Positions 24,774 through 32,770 are shown, counted from the first letter of the stretch. The stretch: 35,515 bases of DNA from Acidobacteriota bacterium (GCA_026708265.1 JAPOVI010000143.1:1-35515), one strand, 5' to 3'. Made by a program: numbers and translations. Notes: generated from the letters alone by a model not told the origin.

Positions 24774-25661
24774 ATGCGGGTCGGAGTCTACGTCGATACC
24801 GAGAACATCACGCGAAACGGGGGGCGGGGCCTGCGCTACGACGTCCTCCGGGAGTTCGCCTGCCGCGACGGCGCCGACGCGCTGCGGCTCAACTCCTACA
24901 CGTCGTTCGATGCCGAGCGGGCCCAGACGGACGAGGACTACAAGCGCAACGTCCGGAGCTTCCAGGCGGCGCTTCGCGACTTCGGCTACAAGGTCATCGT
25001 CAAGCGCGTCAAATGGTACGTCAACGATGACGGCCGGCGCACCGGCAAGGCCGACAGCGACCTCGACATGGCCGTCGACGCGCTGCTCGAGGCCCGCAAC
25101 ATCGACCGCGTCCTGCTCGCCACCGGCGACGGGGACTTCGCCAAGGTGGCGCGCGCCCTGCAGAACATGGGCTGCCGCGTGGAGGTGGTCGCCTTCGACA
25201 ACGTGTCCGGCGAGTTGCGCCGCGAGGCCGACCTGTACGTCTCCGGCTACCTGATTCCGGGCCTGCTGCCGGGCGAGACGCGCGGGCCGGAGTGGGGCGA
25301 GGAAGGGTCGCGCGTCCGCGGCCTCTGCCACTGGTACGACTCCCTCAAGGGGTACGGCTTCATCCGCTACCTGCGCTTCTTCACGGGACCGCTCTGGGTG
25401 ACCGACACCAAGCGCCAGGACTCGCCCTACGGGTCGACCTTCGTGCACAGCAGCGAGCTGCAGCGGGCGGGAATCAACACGGCGGAGCTTCCCAGTCGCG
25501 ACGTCATCCTGGAGTTCACGCTGCTGCCGTCGCCGACGAAGCCGGGGGACCTGACCGCGCAGGAGGTGACCGTCGTGCCGAGGCCGGCGGTCCGGGATCC
25601 GAGGGCGGCTCCCGTGGCGGTCCGGCCCATCGCGGAACCGGTGGGCAACCGCGCCGGCTGA
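24774..25661 (+). CDS. NYN (PIN-like) nuclease domain fused to a cold-shock-like domain
   Basis: 295-residue protein. The N-terminal NYN/LabA-type domain (1-165) has the acidic residues of PIN-like RNases: Asp8 in VGVYVDTENI, Asp94/96/98 in KADSDLDMAVD, and Asp119/121 in ATGDGDF. The C-terminal part (about 183-275) reads VRGLCHWYDSLKGYGFIRYL ... STFVHSSELQRAGI ... VILEFTLLPS ... AQEVTVV, the strand pattern and KGYGFI...FVHSSEL blocks of a cold-shock nucleic-acid-binding domain. An RNA-binding module tied to an RNase suggests a structured-RNA or single-strand nuclease. The ATG at 24774 follows GAGGA. No operon partner. Confidence 0.82.
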   Translation: MRVGVYVDTENITRNGGRGLRYDVLREFACRDGADALRLNSYTSFDAERAQTDEDYKRNVRSFQAALRDFGYKVIVKRVKWYVNDDGRRTGKADSDLDMAVDALLEARNIDRVLLATGDGDFAKVARALQNMGCRVEVVAFDNVSGELRREADLYVSGYLIPGLLPGETRGPEWGEEGSRVRGLCHWYDSLKGYGFIRYLRFFTGPLWVTDTKRQDSPYGSTFVHSSELQRAGINTAELPSRDVILEFTLLPSPTKPGDLTAQEVTVVPRPAVRDPRAAPVAVRPIAEPVGNRAG

Positions 25662-25765
25662 GGCATCCTGGGCGGCGCTTGCGGCCTGCCGTGACGGAGG
25701 CGGGAGGACCCGGCGCCCGGCCGAGCCCTCCCGCTCTGCAGTCGAGCATCGAGACGGACCGCGCG

Positions 25766-26311
25766 TCAGCGATCGAGGTCCCGGAGGCGCTCCTCCAGCC
25801 AGTCTCGGCGGCGCTCGCGACGCTCCTCCTGCCGCACCGCCCGCTCCGCCCGGATCTCGGCCGCGCGCGCCTGCTGCTCCGGCGTCAGCAGCCGCCACAG
25901 GGCCGCGCGCAGGTTCGCCCGGCCGACGGCGGCATCGCCCTGCAGCCTGCCGAGATCGGCGGCGAGCGCCCGAATCCGCTCCTCGTCCACCGCCTCCGCG
26001 GCGACCGCCTCTCCGATCCCTCGGCGTGCATCGCGGATCGCGCGGGCCGTGTCGCGGCCGGCCTCGCGGCTCTCGGCAACGGCCGCCCGGACCTGCTCGC
26101 GCTGCTCCTCGCTCAGCTCGAGCTGCCGCAACGGCAGCAGCGCTGCGGCCGGGCGCCCACCGCCGAAACCGCCACGGCCACCGCGGCCGCGGCGCTGGGC
26201 CTCGCTGACGGACGCGGCGACGAGCAGAACGACGAGCAACGCGGCGACGGCCGCCGCCACCTTCCCGCGCCGTCCCTCGAAGGCAATCAGTCTCTTGACG
26301 TCGATTCGCAT
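25766..26311 (-). CDS. Spy/CpxP-like (LTXXQ) periplasmic protein
   Basis: 181-residue exported protein. After a signal or membrane segment (about 17-38) and a Gly/Arg-rich linker, the rest is helical and charged: LELSEEQREQVRAAVAESREAGRD ... LRAALWRLLTPEQQARAAEIRAERAVRQEERRERR. LSEEQ and LTPEQQ are the LTXXQ motifs of the Spy/CpxP/CnrX superfamily, which hold periplasmic chaperones and metal sensors. The ATG at 26311 has a GGAGG site 8 bases upstream. It is divergent from a sigma/anti-sigma pair whose third gene encodes another protein of this type, so it is probably part of the same stress response. Confidence 0.75.
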   Translation of the reverse strand: MRIDVKRLIAFEGRRGKVAAAVAALLVVLLVAASVSEAQRRGRGGRGGFGGGRPAAALLPLRQLELSEEQREQVRAAVAESREAGRDTARAIRDARRGIGEAVAAEAVDEERIRALAADLGRLQGDAAVGRANLRAALWRLLTPEQQARAAEIRAERAVRQEERRERRRDWLEERLRDLDR

Positions 26312-26573
26312 GTGGCCTCCTTGTGCGCCAACTGTCCCTACCGACCGCGGGCGGCAGGGGTTTCTTCCCCCGCGGCCACGGACCCGGCCCGGGAATAACC
26401 ATCGGCCGCGACGGGTCTGTGACGAGGAGCCTGCGCCGCGAGAACGGTGCGGACTGGAGGGTTGGCCGGGCATCAGGCGGAGCCATCCGGCGACGATTGG
26501 TGGGTTGGGGGCGGAGCCTCCGCGTATGCTGGCCCCGGCGCGAGATCGGCCATGGGGGCCGCCGAATCGACAG
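26312..26573. other. Divergent intergenic region of the sigma module
   Basis: 262 bases without a gene between the Spy-like and sigma genes. It should hold both promoters; a TATGCT at about 26525 is a possible -10 box, next to a 6-bp stem (GCGGAG/CTCCGC). No strong -35 boxes are seen. Confidence 0.3.
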
Positions 26574-27266
26574 GTGGACCTGGAGAGCGCAGCGACCGGG
26601 ACGGTCGACGGGGTCGTCGGAGTCGGTGGTGTCCCGAACGGCACCTCGCGTCCGGCCGTCGACCCCGACCGTGCGGCGGTGGACGAGGCACGGTCGGGCG
26701 ACGTTGCGGCCTTCGAAGGGCTGGTGGTGAAGTACCAGGCGAGGCTCGTCAACTTCGCGGCGGCGCTCGTCGGCGATCCCGGTGGCGGCGAGGACGTGGC
26801 GCAGGAAGCGTTCGTGCGCGCCTGGCGGGGTCTGGGACGGTTTCGCGGGGAGAGCTCGTTCAAGACGTGGCTCTACCGCATCGCGACCAACGTCGCGCGC
26901 ACCCATCGCGAGCGCCGCGGGCGGCAGCCCGTCATCGGCCAAAGCCTCGACGACGAGGCCGACGCGCGGCCCGGCGGCGAGCCGGTTGCGCCGACACCGG
27001 ACGCCGAGACGGCGCTCGTCACCCGCGAGACCATCGATCGTGCGCTGGGCGAGCTTCCCGAAGAGCTCCGCCTCGCCCTCGTCCTGCGCGACGTGGAGGG
27101 CCTCGACTACAAGGAGATCGCGATCGTGACGGCGGCGCCGATCGGCACTGTGGAATCTCGTATCTTTAGGGCTCGCCGCCACATGCGGGCGCTGCTGCGG
27201 CCGCGTGCGGCGGACGCGGGGACGTCGCGGAGGCCCGCGCGGACCGGCCCGGGGAGAGACCGATGA
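26574..27266 (+). CDS. ECF-type RNA polymerase sigma factor, RpoE-like (second)
   Basis: 230-residue sigma factor. Region 2 (about 49-112: LVVKYQARLVNFAAALVGDPGGGEDVAQEAFVRAWRGLGRFRGESSFKTWLYRIATNVARTHRERR) and region 4 (about 148-210: LGELPEELRLALVLRDVEGLDYKEIAIVTAAPIGTVESRIFRARRHMRALL) are complete. The start is uncertain: GTG 26574 gives a 30-residue Gly/Val-rich leader, GTG 26679 a shorter N-terminus; neither has a good ribosome site. Its stop overlaps the ATG of the anti-sigma gene (ATGA), which indicates translational coupling and a paired on/off switch. Confidence 0.85.
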   Translation: MDLESAATGTVDGVVGVGGVPNGTSRPAVDPDRAAVDEARSGDVAAFEGLVVKYQARLVNFAAALVGDPGGGEDVAQEAFVRAWRGLGRFRGESSFKTWLYRIATNVARTHRERRGRQPVIGQSLDDEADARPGGEPVAPTPDAETALVTRETIDRALGELPEELRLALVLRDVEGLDYKEIAIVTAAPIGTVESRIFRARRHMRALLRPRAADAGTSRRPARTGPGRDR

Positions 27267-27790
27267 CCTGCGATCAGGCGGCACCGTTGCTCGCGCGCGC
27301 CGCGGACGGGACCCTCGACGCGCAGCGCCTCGCCAGGCTCGCGGGGCATCTCGAAGCCTGCCCGCACTGCCGGGCCGCGCTCGAGTCGCAACGCGCCGCC
27401 CGGGCCGCGGTCGCCGCCCGGCCGGACCGGCCGGTGTCGCCCGCCTTCACCGCGCGCGTCATGGCCGCACTGCCCGAGCGCCAGCCTGCCGCGGCCGCGC
27501 TCGGCTGGCTGGACGCGCTGAACTGGCGCGCGTGGACCCTCCGCCTCGCACCCGTGGCCGGCGCCCTGTTCGTGGCCGCGGCGCTGGGGGCGGGCCCAGC
27601 CGCCGAGGCGAACGTGGACGAGGCGGTCGACTTCACCGAGCTCGCCGCGGCGTGGGCGGCGGACGACGGCGGGAACGAGTCCGGCCTGGCGTCGGACCCC
27701 GCCATGGAGGCGGTCACCGTGCTGTGGCAGGACGAGTCCGAGCTGACCGACGACGTGCTGATCGAGCTCCTGGCCGCGAGCGCGCCCTGA
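27263..27790 (+). CDS. Zinc-finger anti-sigma factor
   Basis: 175-residue protein with an N-terminal zf-HC2-type anti-sigma domain (MTCDQAAPLLARAADGTLDAQRLARLAGHLEACPHCRAAL; His29, Cys33 and Cys36 form HxxxCxxC) and one likely transmembrane helix (about 94-112). The C-terminal periplasmic part is acidic. It should hold the sigma factor encoded by the overlapping upstream gene inactive until an envelope signal. Its TGA stop forms the loop of a short hairpin that begins a copy of the double-hairpin element. Confidence 0.8.
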   Translation: MTCDQAAPLLARAADGTLDAQRLARLAGHLEACPHCRAALESQRAARAAVAARPDRPVSPAFTARVMAALPERQPAAAALGWLDALNWRAWTLRLAPVAGALFVAAALGAGPAAEANVDEAVDFTELAAAWAADDGGNESGLASDPAMEAVTVLWQDESELTDDVLIELLAASAP

Positions 27791-27854
27791 CGGGCGCGTT
27801 GGGGGTCTGCGCGGGCACGGCGTACTCCAGGGCCGGTTCTGCGGCGCAGACTCC
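27781..27854 (+). repeat. Double-hairpin element, copy 2
   Basis: Short hairpin CGCGCCC-TGAC-GGGCGCG (27781-27798) with the anti-sigma stop codon in its loop, then TTG and a long hairpin whose ends (27802-27812 and 27844-27854) pair over 11 bases with one G-T. The closing arm GTTCTGCGGCGCAGACTCC is identical to that of copy 3. It lies inside the sigma operon, before the Spy-like gene, so it may reduce read-through. Confidence 0.75.
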
Positions 27855-27880
27855 TGGCCCGGAATGACGGAGCGGGAACG

Positions 27881-28327
27881 ATGACCGATACGCGTACGCG
27901 CCTCTGGATCGGCCTGTTCGTGCTGGTCGTCTTCCTCGCCGGGCTCGGCGCGGGGATCGTGGCGGCCCCCTGGCTCGACCGGGGCGGGCGCCCGGATCGC
28001 GGCATCGGCCGGGACGGGCTGCGGCCGCCGGGCGGCACCGAGCGCCTGGTGGAGCGGATGTCGAACCGGCTCGATCTCAGCGACGGGCAGGCGGCACGCC
28101 TGGGCGCGCTCTTCGACGCCCGCCGCGACCGCTTCCGGACCCTCCGCCGCGAGATGCGGGAGCGTCTGACGGCCGAGCAGGGCTCGTTCCGAACCGCCAT
28201 CGCCGATGTGCTGACGCCGGAGCAGATGGCAACCTTCGAGCGGGAGTTCCTGCGCCTCGGCGGCAGAAGGGACCGCGGACCCCGCGGCTTCGGATCCCGC
28301 GGCAGGGACGACCGCGAGCGACCCTAG
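27881..28327 (+). CDS. Spy/CpxP/CnrX-like membrane-anchored periplasmic protein
   Basis: 148-residue protein with an uncleaved-looking N-terminal membrane helix (9-29, LWIGLFVLVVFLAGLGAGIVAAPWL) and a helical periplasmic part: LSDGQAARLGALFDARRDRFRTLRREMRERL ... LTPEQMATFEREF. LSDGQ and LTPEQ are LTXXQ-type motifs; CnrX-like sensors share this plan. It is third in the sigma/anti-sigma operon, the position of a signal sensor or effector. A second Spy-like gene is divergent on the other side of the module. Arg/Gly-rich C-terminus. Confidence 0.7.
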   Translation: MTDTRTRLWIGLFVLVVFLAGLGAGIVAAPWLDRGGRPDRGIGRDGLRPPGGTERLVERMSNRLDLSDGQAARLGALFDARRDRFRTLRREMRERLTAEQGSFRTAIADVLTPEQMATFEREFLRLGGRRDRGPRGFGSRGRDDRERP

Positions 28328-28362
28328 CGCCGCCAACCCGTCGCAAGCTCCGGGTCGGCCCC
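28324..28362 (+). repeat. 39-bp dispersed repeat, copy A
   Basis: This 39-base sequence starts on the stop codon of the Spy-like gene and recurs inverted at 35348-35386, after another stop codon, with 38 of 39 positions matching (one G/A difference). There is no obvious coding or hairpin function. Confidence 0.8.
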
Positions 28363-28459
28363 CCGGACGTGGCGTCGACCGGCGGACTGCCGGTAGACTA
28401 GCACCCCGTCCGTCGGGAGGTTCCGCGGCGTGTCCGCTCAGCAGATCGGGAGGGGATTT

Positions 28460-30547
28460 ATGAGAGCAGTTCAGCATCGAGTCCGACGAGGATGGCTCGC
28501 GCCCGGCGTGGCGCTGGCCCTCGGCAGCCTCCTCGTCCTGCCGGCGCCGGCAGACGCCCAGACCGAGCGCGGCAATCCGCACGGGGAGTGGCGCTACCAG
28601 AGCGGCGACGCCTGGGGCACCCGCTACTCGCCGCTCGACCAGATCGACGCCGGGAACTTCGAGGACCTCGAGGTGGCGTGGGTCTGGCGTGGCGACAACT
28701 TCGGCCCGCACCCGCTGTATCTCTCGCGCTCCACGCCGAGCTACATCGACGGCATCCTCTATACCGTGGCCGGCTATCGGCGCACCATCGCCGCCATCGA
28801 CCCGGCTACCGGCGAGACGCTGTGGACGTACCGCGAGCCGAACACGCGGCGCTGGGAAGAGTCGATGCGCGCCAGCTACGGGAAGGGCGTCGGATACGCC
28901 GAGATCGACGGGCGCGGCGTCATCTACATCATCACGCCCGCCTTCTTCCTGCACGCGCTCGACGCGAAGACCGGCGAGCACCTCGAGGGCTTCGGCAGGC
29001 CGGTGCCGATCGAGGGCTTCCCGGAGACGGGCGTCGTCGACCTGCTGGCCGACCTCGGCCACGAGTACGACCCCTACGAGGGGATCCCGATGGACGTCGG
29101 CTACATCACCAACTCGTCGCCCCCGATCGTCGTCAACGGCACCGTGGTGGTCGGGAACTCCCACGAGCAGGGCTACTCGCAGTCGCGCATCGAGAACGTG
29201 CCGGGCGACATCCTGGCCTACGACGCGCGGACCGGCGAGCACCGCTGGAAGTTCAACATCATCCCGCAGACGGAGAGCGAGTTCGGCTTCGACTCGTGGG
29301 AGAACGACGCCTGGGACTGGACCGGCGACGTCTCCTCGTGGGCGCCCCTGTCGGCCGACCTCGAGCGCGGCATCGTCTACATCCCGACCAACTCGCCCAC
29401 CATCGACTACTACGGCGGATTCCGGCCGGGGAACAACCTGTTCGGCACCAGTACGATCGCCATCGACGTCGAGAGCGGCCAGCGGGCCTGGCACTTCCAG
29501 ACCGTGCACCACCCGATCTGGAACTACGACCTGCCCAACGTGCCGATCCTGGTCGACGTTACCGTCGACGGCCGGGAAGTGCCGATGGCCATCCAGACCA
29601 CCAAGCAGGGGATGACCTTCGCCTTCAACCGCGAGACGGGGGAGCCGGTCTGGCCCATCGAGGAGCGCCCCGTGCCCGCGTCCCTCGTCCCGGGCGAGCA
29701 GCTCTCGCCGACCCAGCCGTTCCCGACGCGGCCGGCGCCGCTGAACCCGCTCGGGCTGAGCGAGGACGACCTCATCGACCTGACGCCGGAGCTCCGGCAG
29801 GAGGCCATCGAGATCCTGGGCCGCTTCCGGGTGGGCGGGCCCTACATGCCGCCGCTCCCGAACAACCACACCGAGCCGCGGCCGTGGATCGCGTGCGGCG
29901 CGGGGGGCGTCAACATCACGCACCCGGCGACCCTCGACCCGGAGACCGGCTACCTCTACCAGGCGAACGGGCACGGCTGCTCGGGGCGCACGGTACGGCC
30001 GGGGGCCGAGACCGACGCCGACATTCACAGTTGCACGTCGGACTCCGGCGAGTGCACGACGACGGGCACGACCATCTCCGACTGGGTCCAGGGCGGGGGC
30101 GTCGGCTGGGCCGGACCGCAGGGCCTGCCGATCTACAAGCCGCCGTTCAGCAAGATCACGGCGATCGACATGAACACCGGCGAGCACGTGTTCGCGGTTC
30201 CCGTAGGCGAGCCGTCGGAGCAGATGAAGCGCCACCCGGCGCTCGAGGGCATCGACCTGTCGGGCACGGGGGCCGCCCGCGCGCGGGCCATCCTCATGAC
30301 CACGGGCAGCCTGCTGCTCGCCACCGAGGGCTCGAACGGCCCGCCCGTGCTGAACGCGCACGACAAGGCGACCGGCGAGAAGCTCGGCACGGTCGACCTC
30401 CCGGCCCCCGGGCAGTACGGGATGATGACCTACCTGCACGAGGGTCAGCAGTACATCATCGTGCAGGTGGGGCGGGGCGGCTCGTTCGCAGGCTCGCTGG
30501 CCGCGCTGCGCCTTCCGGAGGGCGCTGCAGCGGAGGCGGAACAATAG
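28460..30547 (+). CDS. Secreted PQQ-dependent quinoprotein dehydrogenase
   Basis: 695-residue eight-bladed quinoprotein propeller. A signal peptide ends near DAQ. The blades carry the tryptophan-docking motif AxDxxTGxxxW, e.g. IAAIDPATGETLW, ILAYDARTGEHRWKF, MTFAFNRETGEPVW, ITAIDMNTGEHVF. The region HFQTVHHPIWNYDLPNVPILVD is typical of PQQ glucose/alcohol dehydrogenases of the membrane-associated group. No CxxCH is present, so electrons must leave to a separate cytochrome or quinone. No vicinal Cys-Cys ring is seen. Substrate probably a sugar or alcohol. The ATG at 28460 has a strong GGGAGGGG site; an earlier GTG at 28430 does not. Confidence 0.88.
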   Translation: MRAVQHRVRRGWLAPGVALALGSLLVLPAPADAQTERGNPHGEWRYQSGDAWGTRYSPLDQIDAGNFEDLEVAWVWRGDNFGPHPLYLSRSTPSYIDGILYTVAGYRRTIAAIDPATGETLWTYREPNTRRWEESMRASYGKGVGYAEIDGRGVIYIITPAFFLHALDAKTGEHLEGFGRPVPIEGFPETGVVDLLADLGHEYDPYEGIPMDVGYITNSSPPIVVNGTVVVGNSHEQGYSQSRIENVPGDILAYDARTGEHRWKFNIIPQTESEFGFDSWENDAWDWTGDVSSWAPLSADLERGIVYIPTNSPTIDYYGGFRPGNNLFGTSTIAIDVESGQRAWHFQTVHHPIWNYDLPNVPILVDVTVDGREVPMAIQTTKQGMTFAFNRETGEPVWPIEERPVPASLVPGEQLSPTQPFPTRPAPLNPLGLSEDDLIDLTPELRQEAIEILGRFRVGGPYMPPLPNNHTEPRPWIACGAGGVNITHPATLDPETGYLYQANGHGCSGRTVRPGAETDADIHSCTSDSGECTTTGTTISDWVQGGGVGWAGPQGLPIYKPPFSKITAIDMNTGEHVFAVPVGEPSEQMKRHPALEGIDLSGTGAARARAILMTTGSLLLATEGSNGPPVLNAHDKATGEKLGTVDLPAPGQYGMMTYLHEGQQYIIVQVGRGGSFAGSLAALRLPEGAAAEAEQ

Positions 30548-30566
30548 CGCTTGGCGCAGATTGGCA

Positions 30567-30607
30567 CATCTCTGCGACAGTCCGGACGGCGGGCTGTCGC
30601 AGAGATG
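30567..30607 (+). terminator. Perfect 14-bp stem-loop after the quinoprotein gene
   Basis: Arms 30567-30580 and 30594-30607 (CATCTCTGCGACAG and its complement) pair perfectly over 14 bases with a 13-base loop, 19 bases after the stop codon. No T-run follows. It is a likely terminator or mRNA 3'-end stabiliser. Confidence 0.55.
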
Positions 30608-30679
30608 CACTCGTTGCGCCGGCGGGGCACGTGGGTGGTGGAGCGTTTCGCGGCGCCCGCTGGCGAACGTGAGATCCCG

Positions 30680-31174
30680 ATGTCACAGGAATCCCGAGCA
30701 GAACGTTGTTGGCCGCTACTCTTCTCGTACCGCGACACGGTGTTCGGCAACGGCTTCGTGGCTGAGGTACGAGCGAAGAACGGCCGAGCAGTCTCGGTGC
30801 GCGAGGCGGACGACGTCGTCTGGTTCTACGGGGTGAATCCCGGAGGAATGGCGGCGGTCGGTCGATCGTTCGAGGAGGCTCACGCTGCCTTCCGGCGAAC
30901 ATTCAGGGACGTGCTCGCCGACTTCGCGGACGGCGCCGAGACGTTCGCGGATTTACGGGCAGCGGTTCAGGAGTTCTTCGACGAAACCAACGCCCCGGCG
31001 GAGCAGGACTGGGTCGCGGCAGTGGACGCAGTGCGTGCAGGCAGGGTCGAGGTGGCCACGCACGACCTCCCCCGGAAGCCGGCCGAGTCGAAGCGCAACG
31101 TGCAGGTGACCGAGAAGACTGCTTTCACCGCCAGAGACAATGAGGTGAAGCTACAGCACGCTCTCGCCGCGTGA
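30680..31174 (+). CDS. HicB-like antitoxin/partner protein
   Basis: 164-residue protein. Its N-terminal half (LLFSYRDTVFGNGFVAEVRAKNGRAVSVREADDVVWFYGVNPGGMAAVGRSFEEAHAAFRRTFRDVLADFADGAETF) has the strand order of HicB-type partly degraded RNase H folds, and the FGNGFVAEVRA and FEEAHAAFRR blocks fit. The C-terminal tail is charged. It is followed after 4 bases by a HicA-like frame, so a hicB-hicA pair is the best reading. The ATG at 30680 is preferred; an upstream TTG frame overlaps the terminator hairpin. Assignment by pattern and context, not certain. Confidence 0.55.
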   Translation: MSQESRAERCWPLLFSYRDTVFGNGFVAEVRAKNGRAVSVREADDVVWFYGVNPGGMAAVGRSFEEAHAAFRRTFRDVLADFADGAETFADLRAAVQEFFDETNAPAEQDWVAAVDAVRAGRVEVATHDLPRKPAESKRNVQVTEKTAFTARDNEVKLQHALAA

Positions 31175-31178
31175 CGAG

Positions 31179-31364
31179 GTGTCCCTCCTTCGACTCAAGG
31201 CAATCCGGGCGATGCTGGACGACTGTGCGCCGGGGCACACCTTCGCTACCAAGCTTCACCACCACCGCGTTCGCTACCGTGGCCGCCAGTACCCGACTCT
31301 CCCGCGAGGGCCGCATGGGCGGCGTCGGAATCCGGAGATCCTTGAAGATCCTCAGGTCGATTGA
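31179..31364 (+). CDS. HicA-like small toxin candidate, probably C-terminally shortened
   Basis: 61-residue basic protein starting at GTG 31179, 4 bases after the HicB-like stop. MLDDCAPGHTFATKLHHHRVRYRGRQYPTLPRGPHGRRRNPEI follows the HicA plan: one alpha helix, a strand pair with a central His (HHHRV, the candidate RNase residue), then a Pro-Arg-Gly-x-His-Gly turn. HicA proteins are mRNA interferases with a dsRNA-binding-like fold. The usual C-terminal helix is missing: the frame ends inside an 18-bp palindrome that may have cut or replaced it. Confidence 0.5.
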   Translation: MSLLRLKAIRAMLDDCAPGHTFATKLHHHRVRYRGRQYPTLPRGPHGRRRNPEILEDPQVD

Positions 31365-31379
31365 GGATCTTCAAGGATC
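31337..31379. terminator. Perfect 18-bp stem-loop over the hicA-like stop codon
   Basis: Arms 31337-31354 and 31362-31379 pair perfectly over 18 bases with a 7-base loop. The hicA-like TGA (31362-31364) is at the base of the right arm. The element also lies between convergent genes and could end both transcripts. It is less GC-rich than its surroundings, and the stem itself contains an internal repeat of GATCCT. Confidence 0.65.
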
Positions 31380-31442
31380 CCACCGGGCGAAGGCGCCCGC
31401 TGCCCCCTCCCCGGTGGTCTCCTCGATGGCAGTGCCGGGCCG

Positions 31443-32411
31443 CTACTTCGCGGCCGCCGCGGCCTTGCGCTCGTCCGCGCGCGTGCCGGCCAGGATCCCC
31501 TCCAGCGAGTAGTTTCCCTCGTGGCAGGCGTACTCGTACAGCGGCAGGTCGTTGCGCTGCATCGGCACCTGGGCGGTCCACGACGAGGTCCATGTGCCGG
31601 GGTCGCTCACCGTGAACTCGTAGAGCAGGGTGTCGGCGTCGACGCGCGTGAACTTCTCGATCAGGTGCCGGTCCGGCGTCGTGCCCCGCCAGTTGTGCTT
31701 GGCGCTGAAGTCGATCGTCTCGACCACGAGGGTGTCGCCCTCCCAGCGCCCGCGCGACTCGCCGGTCCAGGAGTCGATGCCGGGCCGCGGGGTGCCGTCC
31801 AGCGGAACGATGCGCCAGTCGTGGACCATCTCGTTGACCACCACGACGTGGTCCTCGGTCTGGAACAGCTGCATGTTCTGGTTGTAGCCGCCCGGCGTCA
31901 TCGGCGGTCCCTGGTTGAAGCCGAGGATGCAGCGGTCGTAGGAGCTGCGGTCTAGCCACGAGTCGGCCGGGTGCTCCGCCCGGTACGCGCGCCGCTCGTC
32001 CGCGCGCCGCTGGCCCTCTTCCGTCAGCGGAGGCATCCGTCCGTTCGGCGGATCCACGATGAGAGAGGTGCGGCGGGTGCCCACGACGTTGGTGCCGCGG
32101 TCCATCCAGAAGTTGTTGTAGGCGCCGACCCGGCCGCCGGCCTCCGTTCGGCGCGCCTCCGCCTCCCAGAGCCGAACGTCGCGATCCACCGCCTCCTGCT
32201 CGAGGTTCGCCGCCTCCTCCGCGGTCAGGAACTCCTGGTCGCCGAGTGCCTCCGGCCGCTGGAGCGGCGTGATCGTGCGGAAGTCCCAGACACCCTGCAA
32301 GTCGGGCGCGCCCCAGGCTGTCCGCGGCGCCTCGCCCTGCGCGGCCACGGGCCCCGCCGTCAATGCAAGCAACGCGACCGCCATCGCCGCCACCGGCCAG
32401 CCGATTCTCAT
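31443..32411 (-). CDS. Secreted protein with CHEGNYS motif, unknown function (paralogue 2)
   Basis: 322-residue exported protein, paralogue of the gene at 6931-7968. Signal peptide MRIGWPVAAMAVALLALTAGPVAAQ. Shared blocks are APDLQGVWDFRTITPLQRPEAL, TSLIVDPPNGRMPPLTEEG, DHVVVVNEMVHDWRIVPLDG, SRGRWEGDTLVVETIDFS and YEYACHEGNYSLEGILAG. The function is unknown. The ATG at 32411 has a GGAGG site 8 bases upstream. Two copies about 24 kb apart suggest a lineage-expanded family. Confidence 0.78.
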   Translation of the reverse strand: MRIGWPVAAMAVALLALTAGPVAAQGEAPRTAWGAPDLQGVWDFRTITPLQRPEALGDQEFLTAEEAANLEQEAVDRDVRLWEAEARRTEAGGRVGAYNNFWMDRGTNVVGTRRTSLIVDPPNGRMPPLTEEGQRRADERRAYRAEHPADSWLDRSSYDRCILGFNQGPPMTPGGYNQNMQLFQTEDHVVVVNEMVHDWRIVPLDGTPRPGIDSWTGESRGRWEGDTLVVETIDFSAKHNWRGTTPDRHLIEKFTRVDADTLLYEFTVSDPGTWTSSWTAQVPMQRNDLPLYEYACHEGNYSLEGILAGTRADERKAAAAAK

Positions 32412-32476
32412 TGCAAGCCTCCTTCGCGACCGCCGCGGGCATCCGGGCAGTCGCTCCTCGCCGACAACTATAGTGG

Positions 32477-32770
32477 TCATTCCTTGATGAGCACGGCCGC
32501 CGCAACCGGTGCATCGTCCCGGGCCATCTCGGACTCGAGCTGGAGCTGCTCGCGGTACGCGAGCCACTGGGCATCCGTCCACTGCCGGCGGTGGCCCCGC
32601 GGCTGCCGCGCGAGCTCGGCGCCGTCCGTGCCCGCATAGAACGGAACGGGCTTCGGGGCCGCGCGTTTCGAGGTGCGCCGCGCGTCGATCGGCACGGCGT
32701 CGGTCACCTCGTGCGTCGGGAGGGGAACCGACACGTATTCCACCCCGCGCTCGTCGCGATACACTGCCAT
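32477..32770 (-). CDS. 97-aa conserved-looking hypothetical protein
   Basis: A small soluble protein, MAVYRDERGVEYVSVPLPTHEVTDAVPIDARRTSKRAAPKPVPFYAG ... RQWTDAQWLAYREQLQLESEMARDDAPVAAAVLIKE. No signal peptide or known motif. The opening looks like a short beta hairpin, and the C-terminal half is helical and Trp-containing (WTDAQWLAYREQL). I do not recognise the family. It lies 65 bases upstream of the CHEGNYS paralogue on the same strand. Confidence 0.5.
   Translation of the reverse strand: MAVYRDERGVEYVSVPLPTHEVTDAVPIDARRTSKRAAPKPVPFYAGTDGAELARQPRGHRRQWTDAQWLAYREQLQLESEMARDDAPVAAAVLIKE

Noticed and set aside
28460..30547. Possible heme c domain in the quinoprotein dehydrogenase
   Set aside because: No CxxCH occurs anywhere in the protein; the cysteines present (IACGAGG, HGCSG, SCTSDSGEC) are not heme motifs.
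27107..30610. 1167-codon minus-strand open frame over the sigma module and quinoprotein gene
   Set aside because: It spans several well-recognised genes of the other strand, lacks any domain and has the composition of a codon-bias shadow.
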